A DNA stretch of 24,843 bases from an uncultured Collinsella sp. (GTDB lineage: Bacteria; Actinomycetota; Coriobacteriia; Coriobacteriales; Coriobacteriaceae). How positions within the stretch are numbered: position 1 is the stretch's first letter; each line of letters opens with the position of its first letter. This document shows, one piece after another, positions 1-7,080 of the stretch. A program made the position numbers and the translations under genes. The DNA is taken from assembly GCA_959599615.1 (NCBI GenBank), contig CAUGKA010000007.1, positions 1-24,843 of the forward strand, in the 5' to 3' direction. Under the pieces are notes generated by a model. It was not told the DNA's origin, ran no database searches, and worked only from the letters and a program-made list of their open reading frames with translations.

Positions 1-1540
1 CCCAAGCGCAAATGCCCTTGAGGTCGTCGCTCGCGGCCTCGCCCTCACAGGACAGGCGGCGCAGAGCCTCGACAGAAGTCTGGGGCATGAGCGGCATCAG
101 CAGGTGGGCGGCGATGCGGATGGCCTCGAGCAGGTTGTAAATCACAAATGCCAGCTCGTCAGCCTTGGCCTCGTCCTTGGCAAGCGCCCAGGGCTCGGAG
201 TCCTCGATGTAGTGGTTGGCGGCATGGATGAGCTCCATGACCTCATCCTTGGCTCCGCCGTAATCGAGCATGTCCATCTTGGCCATGTAGCGCTCGACCA
301 AACCGTCGGCAATCTTTGCCAGCGGGTTGTCGAACGCATCGAACGATGCGGGCTTGGCGGGCGCGCAGCCGTCAAAGTACTTTGCGCTCATGTTGAGCGA
401 GCGCGAGATGAGGTTGCCCCAGCTATTGGCCAGGTCGGCGTTGTAGACCTGTTCCATGCGATCGAAGCTGATGGCGCCGTCGGTGCCGGGCACCACGTCG
501 GTCATGAAGTAATAGCGATAACCCTCGACACCCAGCATGTCGATAACATCCTGCGGGGCGATGGCGTTGCCGCGGCTCTTGGACATCTTCTCGGCCTTAC
601 CGGTCTCGGCATTGCGCACGGTCAAAAAGCCGTGGGCAAAGACGTGCTCGGGCAGGGCCTCGCCGATGGCCATGAGCATGGCGGGCCAAATGACGCAGTG
701 GAAGCGGATGATGTCCTTACCCACGATGTGGAACTGCGCGGGCCAGCGATAGGCCAGCTCGGCACGCGCCTCATCGGTGTCGACACCGTAGCCGACGGCC
801 GTCATATAGTTGAGCAACGCATCGAACCACACGTAGGTCACGTGACCCTCGTCAAACGGGACCTGAATACCCCAGTCAAAGCTCGTACGGCTCACGGAAA
901 GGTCGTTAAGGCCGCCCTCGACAAAGCTACGTACCTCGTTCATGCGGAACGCAGGCTCGACAAAGTCGGGGTGCTCGTCATAGAGCTTGAGAAGCTTGTC
1001 CTGGAAGGCGGAAAGCTTAAAGAAGTAGGACTCCTCCTGCACGCGCTCAAGCGGACGGTGGCAGTCGGGGCATAGATGCTGGCCGACGCTGCCGTACTCC
1101 TCGTCGCCCTTCTGGACCTGCGTATCGGTGAAGTAGGTCTCGTCAGGCACGCAATACCAACCGTCGTAGCTGCCCTTATACAGGTAACCGGACTCCTTCA
1201 TGCGCTCCCACAGATACTGCACGGCATGATGCTGGCGCGGCTCGGTGGTGCGGATGAAGTCGTCGTTGGAAATCTCGAGCTTGCTCCAAAGCTCCTTGAA
1301 GTGCGGGGCCTGGCTATCGGTCCACTCCTGCGGCGTCATGCCATGCTTGGCTGCGGCCTCGGCGACCTTCTCGCCGTGCTCGTCCATGCCGGTCAGGAAC
1401 TTGACGTTATAGCCGGCGGAGCGGCGATAGCGAGCCTGAACGTCGGCGATGATGGTGGAATAAGCCGTACCCAGGTGCGGATCGGCGTTGACGTAGTAGA
1501 TGGGCGTCGTGATAAAGAACGAAGGCTTGCTTTGATCCAT
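1..1540 (-). CDS. metG: Methionyl-tRNA synthetase, 3'-truncated by the window edge
   Basis: Class I aminoacyl-tRNA synthetase that charges tRNA-Met in the cytoplasm. About 513 codons are present and the frame is still open at base 1, so the C-terminal part lies outside the window. The N-terminus reads MDQSKPSFFITTPIYYVNAD and is followed by HLGT, the family's HIGH-type signature. KMSKS occurs in TGKMSKSRGN near residue 300. The connective region holds a Cys near WYCVPDET and a CPDC knuckle, as in zinc-binding MetRS forms. The ATG has GGAGG nine bases upstream. It is the last visible gene of the GH5-rsmI-metG run, 69 bp after rsmI, with no terminator seen between them. Whether the C-terminal tRNA-binding domain is present cannot be judged. 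Identity is essentially certain. Confidence 0.97.
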   Translation of the reverse strand, partial: MDQSKPSFFITTPIYYVNADPHLGTAYSTIIADVQARYRRSAGYNVKFLTGMDEHGEKVAEAAAKHGMTPQEWTDSQAPHFKELWSKLEISNDDFIRTTEPRQHHAVQYLWERMKESGYLYKGSYDGWYCVPDETYFTDTQVQKGDEEYGSVGQHLCPDCHRPLERVQEESYFFKLSAFQDKLLKLYDEHPDFVEPAFRMNEVRSFVEGGLNDLSVSRTSFDWGIQVPFDEGHVTYVWFDALLNYMTAVGYGVDTDEARAELAYRWPAQFHIVGKDIIRFHCVIWPAMLMAIGEALPEHVFAHGFLTVRNAETGKAEKMSKSRGNAIAPQDVIDMLGVEGYRYYFMTDVVPGTDGAISFDRMEQVYNADLANSWGNLISRSLNMSAKYFDGCAPAKPASFDAFDNPLAKIADGLVERYMAKMDMLDYGGAKDEVMELIHAANHYIEDSEPWALAKDEAKADELAFVIYNLLEAIRIAAHLLMPLMPQTSVEALRRLSCEGEAASDDLKGICAW

Positions 1541-1609
1541 GGGGTTTGTCCTCCAGAAAAACGTTGCATACAGGGGATGATTCTAGCGCAAGGGCTGGAT
1601 ATCCTCCAT

Positions 1610-2488
1610 CTATTGCATATCGAGCACCATGGCATAGACATCGCGCTTGCGGCGCGAATACTTCTGAGACAGGCGCTTGGCCACCGCAGAGGCGGGCTCC
1701 CCCTCCTCGAGCGCGGTGCGGATATCCTCGCGCAGGGCCTCGTCGGGATCCGCTACCGCAGCGCCAACCGGCGCGATGCCGGCCTCCTCGTCCTCGCTCG
1801 GTGGCGCGATGACCAGCGCAATCTCGCCCTTTACCTCGCCGCGAGCACGCAACTCCTCGGCAAGCTGGGCGGCGGGGCCGCGCAAGACCTCCTCGTGCAG
1901 CTTGGTGAGTTCGCGGCAGACAGCGACATCGCGCTGGGGAAAGACCTCGGCCACGGCCTCGAGCGTCGCCACGATGCGATGTGGAGACTCGTAGAAAATG
2001 AGTGCGCCGGGCACCACGGCAAGGCGCTGCAAACGGCGCACACGGTCGCCGTGCTTTCGGCCCAAAAAGCCCTCGAAGAAAAAATGCTCGCAGGGAATGC
2101 CGGACGAAACAAGCGCCGTGACGCAAGCAGAGGGCCCGGGAATAACTTCGACGGGCACATCGGCCTCACGCGCCGCCTCGACCAGCGCCTGGCCGGGATC
2201 GGACACGCTCGGCATGCCGGCGTCCGAGGCAAAGGCGAGGGTCTCCCCCGCCAGCAGACGGTCGACCAGGCCGGCGGCGCGGCTAGCGATCACATTCTCG
2301 TCGCAACGGACAAGCGGCTTGGAAATGCCCAGGTGCATCAGCAGCTTTGACGTCACACGCGTGTCTTCGCAGCAGATCGCATCGGCGGCGGCAAATGCCT
2401 CGCCGACGCGCGGGGACAGGTCGCCCAGGTTACCGATGGGCGTACCGACCACATAGAGTTTGCCCGTATGGGCGCTGTTTTGCGTCAT
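1610..2488 (-). CDS. rsmI: 16S rRNA (cytidine(1402)-2'-O)-methyltransferase RsmI
   Basis: SAM-dependent enzyme that 2'-O-methylates C1402 in the decoding centre of 16S rRNA. It is 292 residues long, normal for the family. The N-terminus has the tetrapyrrole-methylase-type start LYVVGTPIGNLGDLSPR, then EDTRVTSKLL, the glycine/serine-rich FASDAGMPSVSDPG and VIPGPSA, all RsmI hallmarks. FYESPHRIVATLEAV is also typical. The C-terminal 60 residues are acidic and then basic (the helical RsmI tail, SRRKRDVYAM). The ATG lies 6 bp downstream of the GH5-like gene's stop, which indicates co-transcription and probably translational coupling. metG follows. Identity is very secure. Confidence 0.96.
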   Translation of the reverse strand: MTQNSAHTGKLYVVGTPIGNLGDLSPRVGEAFAAADAICCEDTRVTSKLLMHLGISKPLVRCDENVIASRAAGLVDRLLAGETLAFASDAGMPSVSDPGQALVEAAREADVPVEVIPGPSACVTALVSSGIPCEHFFFEGFLGRKHGDRVRRLQRLAVVPGALIFYESPHRIVATLEAVAEVFPQRDVAVCRELTKLHEEVLRGPAAQLAEELRARGEVKGEIALVIAPPSEDEEAGIAPVGAAVADPDEALREDIRTALEEGEPASAVAKRLSQKYSRRKRDVYAMVLDMQ

Positions 2489-2494
2489 ATCAAC

Positions 2495-3556
2495 CTATTC
2501 AATCATGCCGCGCTCGAGCGCACCGAGCGCCGCGCGGGCGTCCCATGCTGCAATGCGCTTCTCGGTCTTCCACGTTTGGAAGAACCAACCGGCAGCCGGC
2601 GCAAACGAAGCCAGCTGGTTGGCGATAAACACGCGCTCGTAGGCATTGCGGCCCTCGGGCGTAACCGACGAGTTGGCAAAGATCGCCGCACCCGACCATT
2701 CGCCCACCAGCACGGGGAACCCAGTCGAAATCGCTTCTTTAAGCTCGCGCTTGTTACGCGAAATCGCCGTCGTCAGCCCGCGGGGACTCGTGATGTCAAG
2801 CGCGTACTCGTCGCGGTAATGGTACAGATGAAGGTCCATGTAGACGTTCTTGTACTTGGCGCCGCGCATAAAATGCTTCCACTCGCTGGGATGCCCCGAC
2901 GACGAGAAGACGACGATCTTATCCTCGGGCATATACGAACGAACGAGCTCGTAGGCATCGCGATAGAAATTGCGCAGGTAGTGGGCCGGAATGCCATCCG
3001 TCATGGTGAAGAGGCTCTTGCGAACGCTCATCTGCGGCGTGTCCAGCAGCTCAATGCCCAGCAGGCTCTCGGCCTCGCCATAGCGATCGGCCAAGCGCTC
3101 GAGCACGTCGAGTGCGACATGACGGCCGTTGGTGGACGAATGCCACTCGGCGACAGCCTCCGGCGTGGTGGGCGAATCGTTGGAATCGCCCTGTCCACCG
3201 GGCACGGTTGCCAGATCGAGCAGCACGCGGATGTCGTACTTGGCAGCCCACTCAATTGCACGGTCAATGTAGTCGACAACCGAGATGTAGGACGCATCGG
3301 ACTCCTGTGAGCCAAAGGCATACCAGGGCACCGGCAGACGCACGGCATTGAGACCGATCTGCGCCATGCGGCGAAAATCGTCCTCGCTCATAAACGTCTC
3401 GTAATGACGACGCATACGCTCGTTGTAAGCGGCGGTACCCATGGCCTCCTGCAGCTCGGCTGCGTTGGATGCGCCGGTCGCCGCGTACAGCGACGGGGTC
3501 ACCCAAGGCTCGGGAATAAACCAGCCAGAGAGATTAACGCCGAGTATCCTCTCCAT
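2495..3556 (-). CDS. GH5 (exo-beta-1,3-glucanase-like) family protein with altered catalytic site
   Basis: A 353-residue protein with the beta/alpha-barrel pattern of glycoside hydrolase family 5, closest by eye to the exo-1,3-glucanase type. The opening GVNLSGWFIPEPWVTPSLY matches that group. GLNAVRLPVPW (about 68-78), LLDLATVPGGQ (113-122), DLHLYHY (241-247) and VGEWS (284-288) also align. The nucleophile Glu286 is present. The usual NEP motif carrying the acid/base Glu reads D172-T173-P174 in GIELLDTPQ, and the usual DLH motif reads DLA (His to Ala at 116). Ordinary retaining hydrolysis is therefore unlikely. No signal peptide is seen, so the protein is predicted cytoplasmic. The ATG was chosen because AAGGGGG precedes it; the frame stays open further upstream but runs through the promoter. 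It is the first gene of an operon with rsmI and metG. Confidence 0.85.
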   Translation of the reverse strand: MERILGVNLSGWFIPEPWVTPSLYAATGASNAAELQEAMGTAAYNERMRRHYETFMSEDDFRRMAQIGLNAVRLPVPWYAFGSQESDASYISVVDYIDRAIEWAAKYDIRVLLDLATVPGGQGDSNDSPTTPEAVAEWHSSTNGRHVALDVLERLADRYGEAESLLGIELLDTPQMSVRKSLFTMTDGIPAHYLRNFYRDAYELVRSYMPEDKIVVFSSSGHPSEWKHFMRGAKYKNVYMDLHLYHYRDEYALDITSPRGLTTAISRNKRELKEAISTGFPVLVGEWSGAAIFANSSVTPEGRNAYERVFIANQLASFAPAAGWFFQTWKTEKRIAAWDARAALGALERGMIE

Positions 3557-3621
3557 CACTGCCCCCTTCGGATCATGCAGGTCGAACCCGCATCGTATTG
3601 CATAGGATAAGTATCGTTTTG

Positions 3622-3653
3622 AGTATACCCGCGCGTGCGGACAGGCGACCGAA
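3622..3653 (-). promoter_or_regulatory. Promoter and possible operator of the GH5-like operon
   Basis: Read on the minus strand, CGGTCG (3646-3651) lies 18 bases upstream of the -10-like TATACT (3622-3627). The upstream box is the right half of a GACCG-TT-CGGTC inverted repeat, which could be an operator overlapping the -35. The same pair of boxes precedes the M28-like gene near 22860-22890. A small hairpin with stems ATGCGGGT/ACCTGCAT (3575-3593) sits in the leader just before the ribosome-binding site. Prediction by eye only. Confidence 0.5.
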
Positions 3654-3810
3654 CGGTCTGTAAAGTGACGCGAAAGTGGGAGGAATGTCTGGGAACAGGC
3701 GGGCTCGGGATGGTGCGATGAGGTGTGTACGCGCGCCAGAGGCAGGCACCGGAAAGCATGTCCCGTTCTATCGCTCAATAATGGGGCGCATTTTCCGCAG
3801 AACCCTACAC

Positions 3811-3840
3811 AAAAGAAAAGGACCCCTTTGCAGAGGTCCT
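3811..3840 (-). terminator. Rho-independent terminator downstream of the tRNA-Lys-side repeat
   Basis: On the minus strand AGGACC(T)CT-GCAA-AG(G)GGTCCT forms a hairpin followed by TTTTCTTTT. It lies about 10 bases past a tRNA-like 3' end (3851-3871), the same spacing seen between tRNA-Gly and its terminator. It may therefore be the terminator of a former tRNA gene. The 150 bp between here and the GH5 promoter show no gene. Confidence 0.75.
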
Positions 3841-3850
3841 AGTCAATTCA

Positions 3851-3990
3851 AGGTGGCGGGGAAGGGAATCGCGTCCGCGCGCTGCGCGGACGGACCGCTG
3901 CGGCGCTTACGCGCCTTGCGAGCTGCGCTGGCAAACGCTTACGCGTTTACTCAGCTCCGCGCCCTTTCGGGTTCGAACCCGCGTCGCGGC
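3851..3990. repeat. Structured tRNA-bounded repeat, copy 1 (downstream of tRNA-Lys)
   Basis: About 140 bp. The left border, read on the minus strand, is GATTCCCTTCCCCGCCACC, which parses as the end of a T-loop, T-stem strand CCCTT, acceptor strand CCCCGCC, discriminator A, then CC. No matching tRNA 5' portion is present. Then come three hairpins: CGTCCGCGC/GCGCGGACG (3872-3892), GGCGC-TTAC-GCGCC (3902-3915) and AAACGC-TTAC-GCGTTT (3933-3948). The last is enclosed by GAGCTG/CAGCTC (3920-3925, 3952-3957). The right border is the perfect 14-bp T-arm-like palindrome CGGGTTCGAACCCG (3968-3981). The copy at 15344-15484 has the same order of parts. Function is unknown. Confidence 0.8.
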
Positions 3991-3993
3991 AAC

Positions 3994-4025
3994 AAAAAAG
4001 CGGCCGGCATCCGCCAGTCGCTTTT
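3994..4025 (-). terminator. Terminator of tRNA-Lys
   Basis: Starts 8 bases past the tRNA-Lys CCA end. On the minus strand AAAAGCG-A-CTGGC-GGAT-GCCGG-C-CGCTTTTTT folds into a stem with a four-base loop and a T-run. It separates the tRNA from the structured repeat beyond it. Confidence 0.85.
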
Positions 4026-4033
4026 CCATTCTA

Positions 4034-4109
4034 TGGTGGGCCGTCAGGGGTTCGAACCCTGGACCTTGGGATTAAAAGTCCCCTGCTCTGCCAGCTGAGC
4101 TAACGGCCC
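4034..4109 (-). tRNA. tRNA-Lys (UUU)
   Basis: 76 bases including an encoded CCA. The acceptor arm is GGGCCGT/ACGGCCC with discriminator A. The D-arm reads TAGCTCAGCTGGCAGAGCA. The anticodon loop is CTTTTAA with anticodon TTT (Lys). The T-arm is CAGGG-TTCGAAC-CCCTG. Every arm folds normally. It is a single tRNA, not part of a visible cluster. Confidence 0.97.
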
Positions 4110-4118
4110 GCGGGTGGC

Positions 4119-4147
4119 ATTGTACCACGGTCTGGGACTATTCCCAA
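4119..4147 (-). promoter_or_regulatory. Promoter of tRNA-Lys
   Basis: On the minus strand TTGGGA (4142-4147), a 17-base spacer and TACAAT (4119-4124) stand about 10 bases before the tRNA 5' end. The -35 box lies inside the last codons of the aminopeptidase gene, so the tRNA probably has its own promoter despite abutting that gene. Confidence 0.55.
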
Positions 4148-5418
4148 CTCCATTGGCCGTTCTGGAAAATCACAACTTCACGTCCATCAGGCGTAATGCC
4201 CGTAATATCGATGTCGTCCGTGCCAATCATAAAATCGACGTGCGTGCTCGAGACGTTAACGCCATGCTCCAGGAGCTCTTCCTTGGACATGTCATACCCA
4301 CCCTCGATGCATTCGGGGAAACCGACACCTAGCGCGAGATGGCAGCTAGCGTTCTCGTCATAGAGCGTATCGTAGAACAGTACGCCACTTTCGCGGATCG
4401 GCGTGTTCTTGGAGATGAGCGCGACCTCTCCCAGGTGAGCAGCGCCCTCGTCAGTATCGATGATGCTTGCGAGCGTTGCCTTGCCCACACGGGCATCGTA
4501 GTCCACTACGCGGCCGCCCTCGAACTTAATCCAAAAATCGTCGACCTTATTGCCATGGTGAATGAGCGGCATAGCCGAATACACGATACCGTCGGCACGC
4601 ATACGATCAGGCGAGGTGAAGACTTCCTCGGTGGGAATGTTGGGGAAGAAGGGGTGCCCATCGGGCGTCTTGCCCTTGCCGCCGGCCCACTCGTGACCCT
4701 TCGTCATGCCAATCGTCAGATCGGTTCCATTTTCCGCGGTGTAATGCAGGCGGTCAAAACGATTGTCGTTCAGGAAACGCAGGTTCTTTTCGAACGCCGC
4801 GTCATGAAGCTCCCAGTCGCTCTCCGGGTCCTGGCCATCGGCACGAGCGGTGTGCAGAATCGCATTCCATAGCTTATAGATTGCAACCTCATCGGCGTCT
4901 CCCGGGAACACCTCGTGCGCCCAAGCCACGACCGGAGCGCCGGCGATGCACCACGGATTGATGTTGTAATCCAGTCCACGGCGGAAAACTTTGCACTGCG
5001 TATTCCTCGCCTTGGATGCCGCGGCCGGCTTGGCTGGATCGATGCCCTTGAGGGCTGCAGGATCCGCACCCTCAATAAAGATAAAGCAGGCGCCATCCTG
5101 GGCCAGGGAATCCAACTGCAGGCGCTTCCACTCGGGCGTCTGCTCAAAATAGCTTTTATCGACATGCTCGTACGTGAGCCTCGTCACGGCATCATCGGCC
5201 CAAATGACCGTCACGTGGCCAGCGCCGGCGGCATAAGCCTCCGCGACCACCACGCGGGCAAAAGGCGCGCACTCGACCGGAGACTGAACGACAACCTCCT
5301 GGCCGGGCTTGACGTTTACGCCTTTGCGGACAACCAGGCGCGCATAGTTTTTAATCTTGGGCTCCAGGGCCTTCATGCCCTCCAGAGCTTCTTCGACCGT
5401 CAGGGCAGCTCGAATCAT
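4138..5418 (-). CDS. M29-family metallo-aminopeptidase (AmpS/PepS type)
   Basis: A 426-residue cytoplasmic exopeptidase of the thermophilic-aminopeptidase family M29, which removes N-terminal residues from peptides using a two-metal centre. Expected metal and catalytic positions are visible in order: NIPTEEVFTSPD (Glu near 264), LGEVAL (Glu near 331), ENASCHLALG (His near 360), and STHVDFMIG (His near 393, Asp near 395). The N-terminal half has the VVQSPVECAPFARVVVAEAY segment typical of the family. Two in-frame ATGs are four codons apart. The second is chosen because GGAG lies six bases upstream of it, while the first has no good site. Length is normal. It is likely monocistronic, with tRNA-Lys just downstream. 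Confidence 0.93.
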   Translation of the reverse strand: MIRAALTVEEALEGMKALEPKIKNYARLVVRKGVNVKPGQEVVVQSPVECAPFARVVVAEAYAAGAGHVTVIWADDAVTRLTYEHVDKSYFEQTPEWKRLQLDSLAQDGACFIFIEGADPAALKGIDPAKPAAASKARNTQCKVFRRGLDYNINPWCIAGAPVVAWAHEVFPGDADEVAIYKLWNAILHTARADGQDPESDWELHDAAFEKNLRFLNDNRFDRLHYTAENGTDLTIGMTKGHEWAGGKGKTPDGHPFFPNIPTEEVFTSPDRMRADGIVYSAMPLIHHGNKVDDFWIKFEGGRVVDYDARVGKATLASIIDTDEGAAHLGEVALISKNTPIRESGVLFYDTLYDENASCHLALGVGFPECIEGGYDMSKEELLEHGVNVSSTHVDFMIGTDDIDITGITPDGREVVIFQNGQWSWE

Positions 5419-5447
5419 GTGCCACTCCATCTATCTATAGGACAATA

Positions 5448-5479
5448 ATAAGGCGCGCCGCAAAAACGACACGCCTTAT
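5448..5479. repeat. Inverted repeat between the membrane-protein and aminopeptidase genes
   Basis: ATAAGGCG (5448-5455) and CGCCTTAT (5472-5479) form a perfect 8-bp inverted repeat with a 16-base spacer. It could be a weak terminator for the upstream operon or an operator of the aminopeptidase gene. There is no clear T-run, so the role is undecided. Confidence 0.4.
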
Positions 5480-5507
5480 ATCTTAGCGATAAGTGTGAAT
5501 GCAAACG

Positions 5508-6083
5508 CTACTTCTTCTTGGAGTCCTTTTTGTCCTCCTCGGCAGCTGCGCGCTCGATAAGAGCGTTGAGCTTGTTCTCGGACATGCCCTCGGCCTGCGC
5601 GCGATACATGTTACGCAAGGGACGAATACGAACGAAGTCGTAGATAAAGTCACCCAGGATGATGACATAGGACAAAACGATGCCGACCATCTGAACAGGA
5701 CTGGACACCGTGCCGCCGGGAGCGAAGTAGAGCGAAGCCCCGATTGCCACGACGAGCACCATGCCGATAGCGAGCACAGCCCACCAAATACGGCGGCGCT
5801 TGGTGTAGTCCTCATCCTGCTTGAGAAGGATATTCGACACCGTGTAGATGCGGTCCTCCTTGGCGCGCTGCTTAGCCTTGCGGGCGCGCTTCTCCTCTTT
5901 AGAGAGGCCCTCGAGGTTCTCGCCCTTCTCGAGCTCTTTGCGGCGTGCCTTAGACGAAGCCGGCACGACGCGGACAGAGCTCGCTGCCTGACGGGCAGGC
6001 TTAGCGGATGCGGCGGACTTGCGCGCAACCCCGGTAACCTCGTGGGATTGCGTGCGCTTGTTCGTGGCGCTACGGGTACTCAC
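5508..6083 (-). CDS. Small two-helix membrane protein with a basic N-terminal arm
   Basis: 191 residues, function not recognised; the layout resembles actinobacterial DUF3043-type proteins, but that is tentative. Residues 1-98 are hydrophilic, rich in Lys, Arg, Ser and Ala, with a charged helix-prone stretch around 44-78. Two hydrophobic segments follow, about 99-121 and 129-151. The C-terminal 40 residues are charged and end in a Lys-rich tail. The start is GTG, directly adjoining the purC stop (TAAGTG), with AGGAG inside the purC 3' end. Translation is therefore probably coupled to purC. Whether it has any link to purine synthesis is unknown. Confidence 0.8.
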   Translation of the reverse strand: MSTRSATNKRTQSHEVTGVARKSAASAKPARQAASSVRVVPASSKARRKELEKGENLEGLSKEEKRARKAKQRAKEDRIYTVSNILLKQDEDYTKRRRIWWAVLAIGMVLVVAIGASLYFAPGGTVSSPVQMVGIVLSYVIILGDFIYDFVRIRPLRNMYRAQAEGMSENKLNALIERAAAEEDKKDSKKK

Positions 6084-6971
6084 TTATGCGTTCTCCTTCA
6101 TGCTTGTGAACTGGGAGCCCGTGATGATCTGGAAGGCCTCGCGATAGCGCTCGGACGTGCCATCGATGACCTCGGCGGGCAGGTGCGGGGTCTCCCCCGT
6201 CATATCCCAGTTGGCCTTGAGCCAATTGCGGACGAATTGTTTGTCGTAGCTGGGCTGGATCTTGCCCTCCTCGTAGCTGGCAGCAGGCCAGAAACGGCTG
6301 GAATCGGGCGTGAGGCACTCGTCGATCAGCGTGACCTTGCCATCGATGACACCAAACTCGAACTTGGTGTCGGCAATGATGATGCCACGGGTCGCGGCGT
6401 ACTCGGCAGCGGCCTTGTAGATCTTGAGGGAAAGGTCGCGAATCTGCGTGGCGATGTCCTCGCCCACGATCTCGCAGCAACGATCGAACGAGATGTTCTC
6501 GTCGTGGTCACCGATCTCGGCCTTCGTGGACGGCGTGAACAGCGGCTCAGGAAGCTTGGAAGCCTCGGTCAGGCCCTCAGGCAGCTGGATGCCGCAGACG
6601 GTGCCGTTCTCGTCGTAGGTCTTCTTGCCCGAACCGGTCAGATAGCCGCGGACGATGCACTCGATAGGAATCGTCTGGGCCTTCTTAACCAGCATGGCGC
6701 GGCCGGCGAGGTAGTCACGATACTCAGCAAACTCCTCAGGGAAATCCGCCGGGTCGATGGAAACGAGGTGGTTGGGAACGATGTCGGCAAACTTATCGAA
6801 CCAGAATGCCGAGATGCGGTTGAGCACCTCTCCCTTAAACGGAATCTCGTCGGGAAGAATGAAGTCGAACGCAGAAATGCGGTCGGTGGCGACCATCAGC
6901 AGGTTTTCACCGGCATCGTAGATATCACGAACCTTGCCACGGGAATCCGGACGACGCTCCATCGTTGTCAC
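6084..6971 (-). CDS. purC: SAICAR synthetase (long, yeast-type form)
   Basis: Phosphoribosylaminoimidazole-succinocarboxamide synthase, which joins aspartate to CAIR using ATP in de novo purine synthesis. About 295 residues, the longer form. Motifs include SRGKVRDIYDAGENLLMVAT (nucleotide-binding start), DRISAFDFILPDEIPFKG, PIECIVRGYLTGSG, ADTKFEFG, LIDECLTPDSSRFWP and SYDKQFVRNWL. Three starts are possible. The GTG at 6971 is chosen because AAGGAG lies eight bases upstream; a GTG at 6980 overlaps that site, and the ATG at 6962 is too far from it. The gene is 109 bp downstream of the sensor kinase and may be co-transcribed with it. The next purine step, purB, is encoded at 13895-15241. Confidence 0.97.
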   Translation of the reverse strand: MTTMERRPDSRGKVRDIYDAGENLLMVATDRISAFDFILPDEIPFKGEVLNRISAFWFDKFADIVPNHLVSIDPADFPEEFAEYRDYLAGRAMLVKKAQTIPIECIVRGYLTGSGKKTYDENGTVCGIQLPEGLTEASKLPEPLFTPSTKAEIGDHDENISFDRCCEIVGEDIATQIRDLSLKIYKAAAEYAATRGIIIADTKFEFGVIDGKVTLIDECLTPDSSRFWPAASYEEGKIQPSYDKQFVRNWLKANWDMTGETPHLPAEVIDGTSERYREAFQIITGSQFTSMKENA

Positions 6972-7004
6972 GTGAGTCACTCCTTACCAAAATACGACAG
7001 TAAT

Positions 7005-7020
7005 GCGGGTTCTTTCCCGC
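7005..7020. other. Short perfect hairpin between kinase and purC genes
   Basis: GCGGG-TTCTTT-CCCGC, with a five-base-pair GC stem, sits 34 bases before the purC start. On the minus strand it has only a weak AT tail, so it is at best a poor terminator. It could be a leader or processing structure. Confidence 0.35.
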
Positions 7021-7080
7021 ACGTTTTCGCAAACTCGGAGCGGCAGGGATGAAACCCCTCCTTCACCGAATAGCGAAAAG

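Noticed and set aside
104..2350. Two long plus-strand frames (323 and 424 codons) opposite metG and rsmI
   Set aside because: They are antisense shadows of well-identified genes, caused by high GC at codon position three. They have no ribosome-binding sites or recognisable domains.
3851..3990. CRISPR or integron attC explanation for the hairpin repeats
   Set aside because: There is no regular repeat-spacer pattern, no cas or integrase gene, and the borders are tRNA-like instead of attC core sites.
3676..4098. 140-codon plus-strand open frame ending in VGRQGFEPWTLGLKVPCSAS
   Set aside because: It is the antisense of tRNA-Lys, its terminator and the structured repeat. Such translations arise from tRNA T-arms and are not proteins.
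5499..7052. 517-codon plus-strand frame
   Set aside because: It lies opposite purC and the adjoining membrane-protein gene. Its Leu/Val/Arg-rich repetitive composition is typical of antisense reading.
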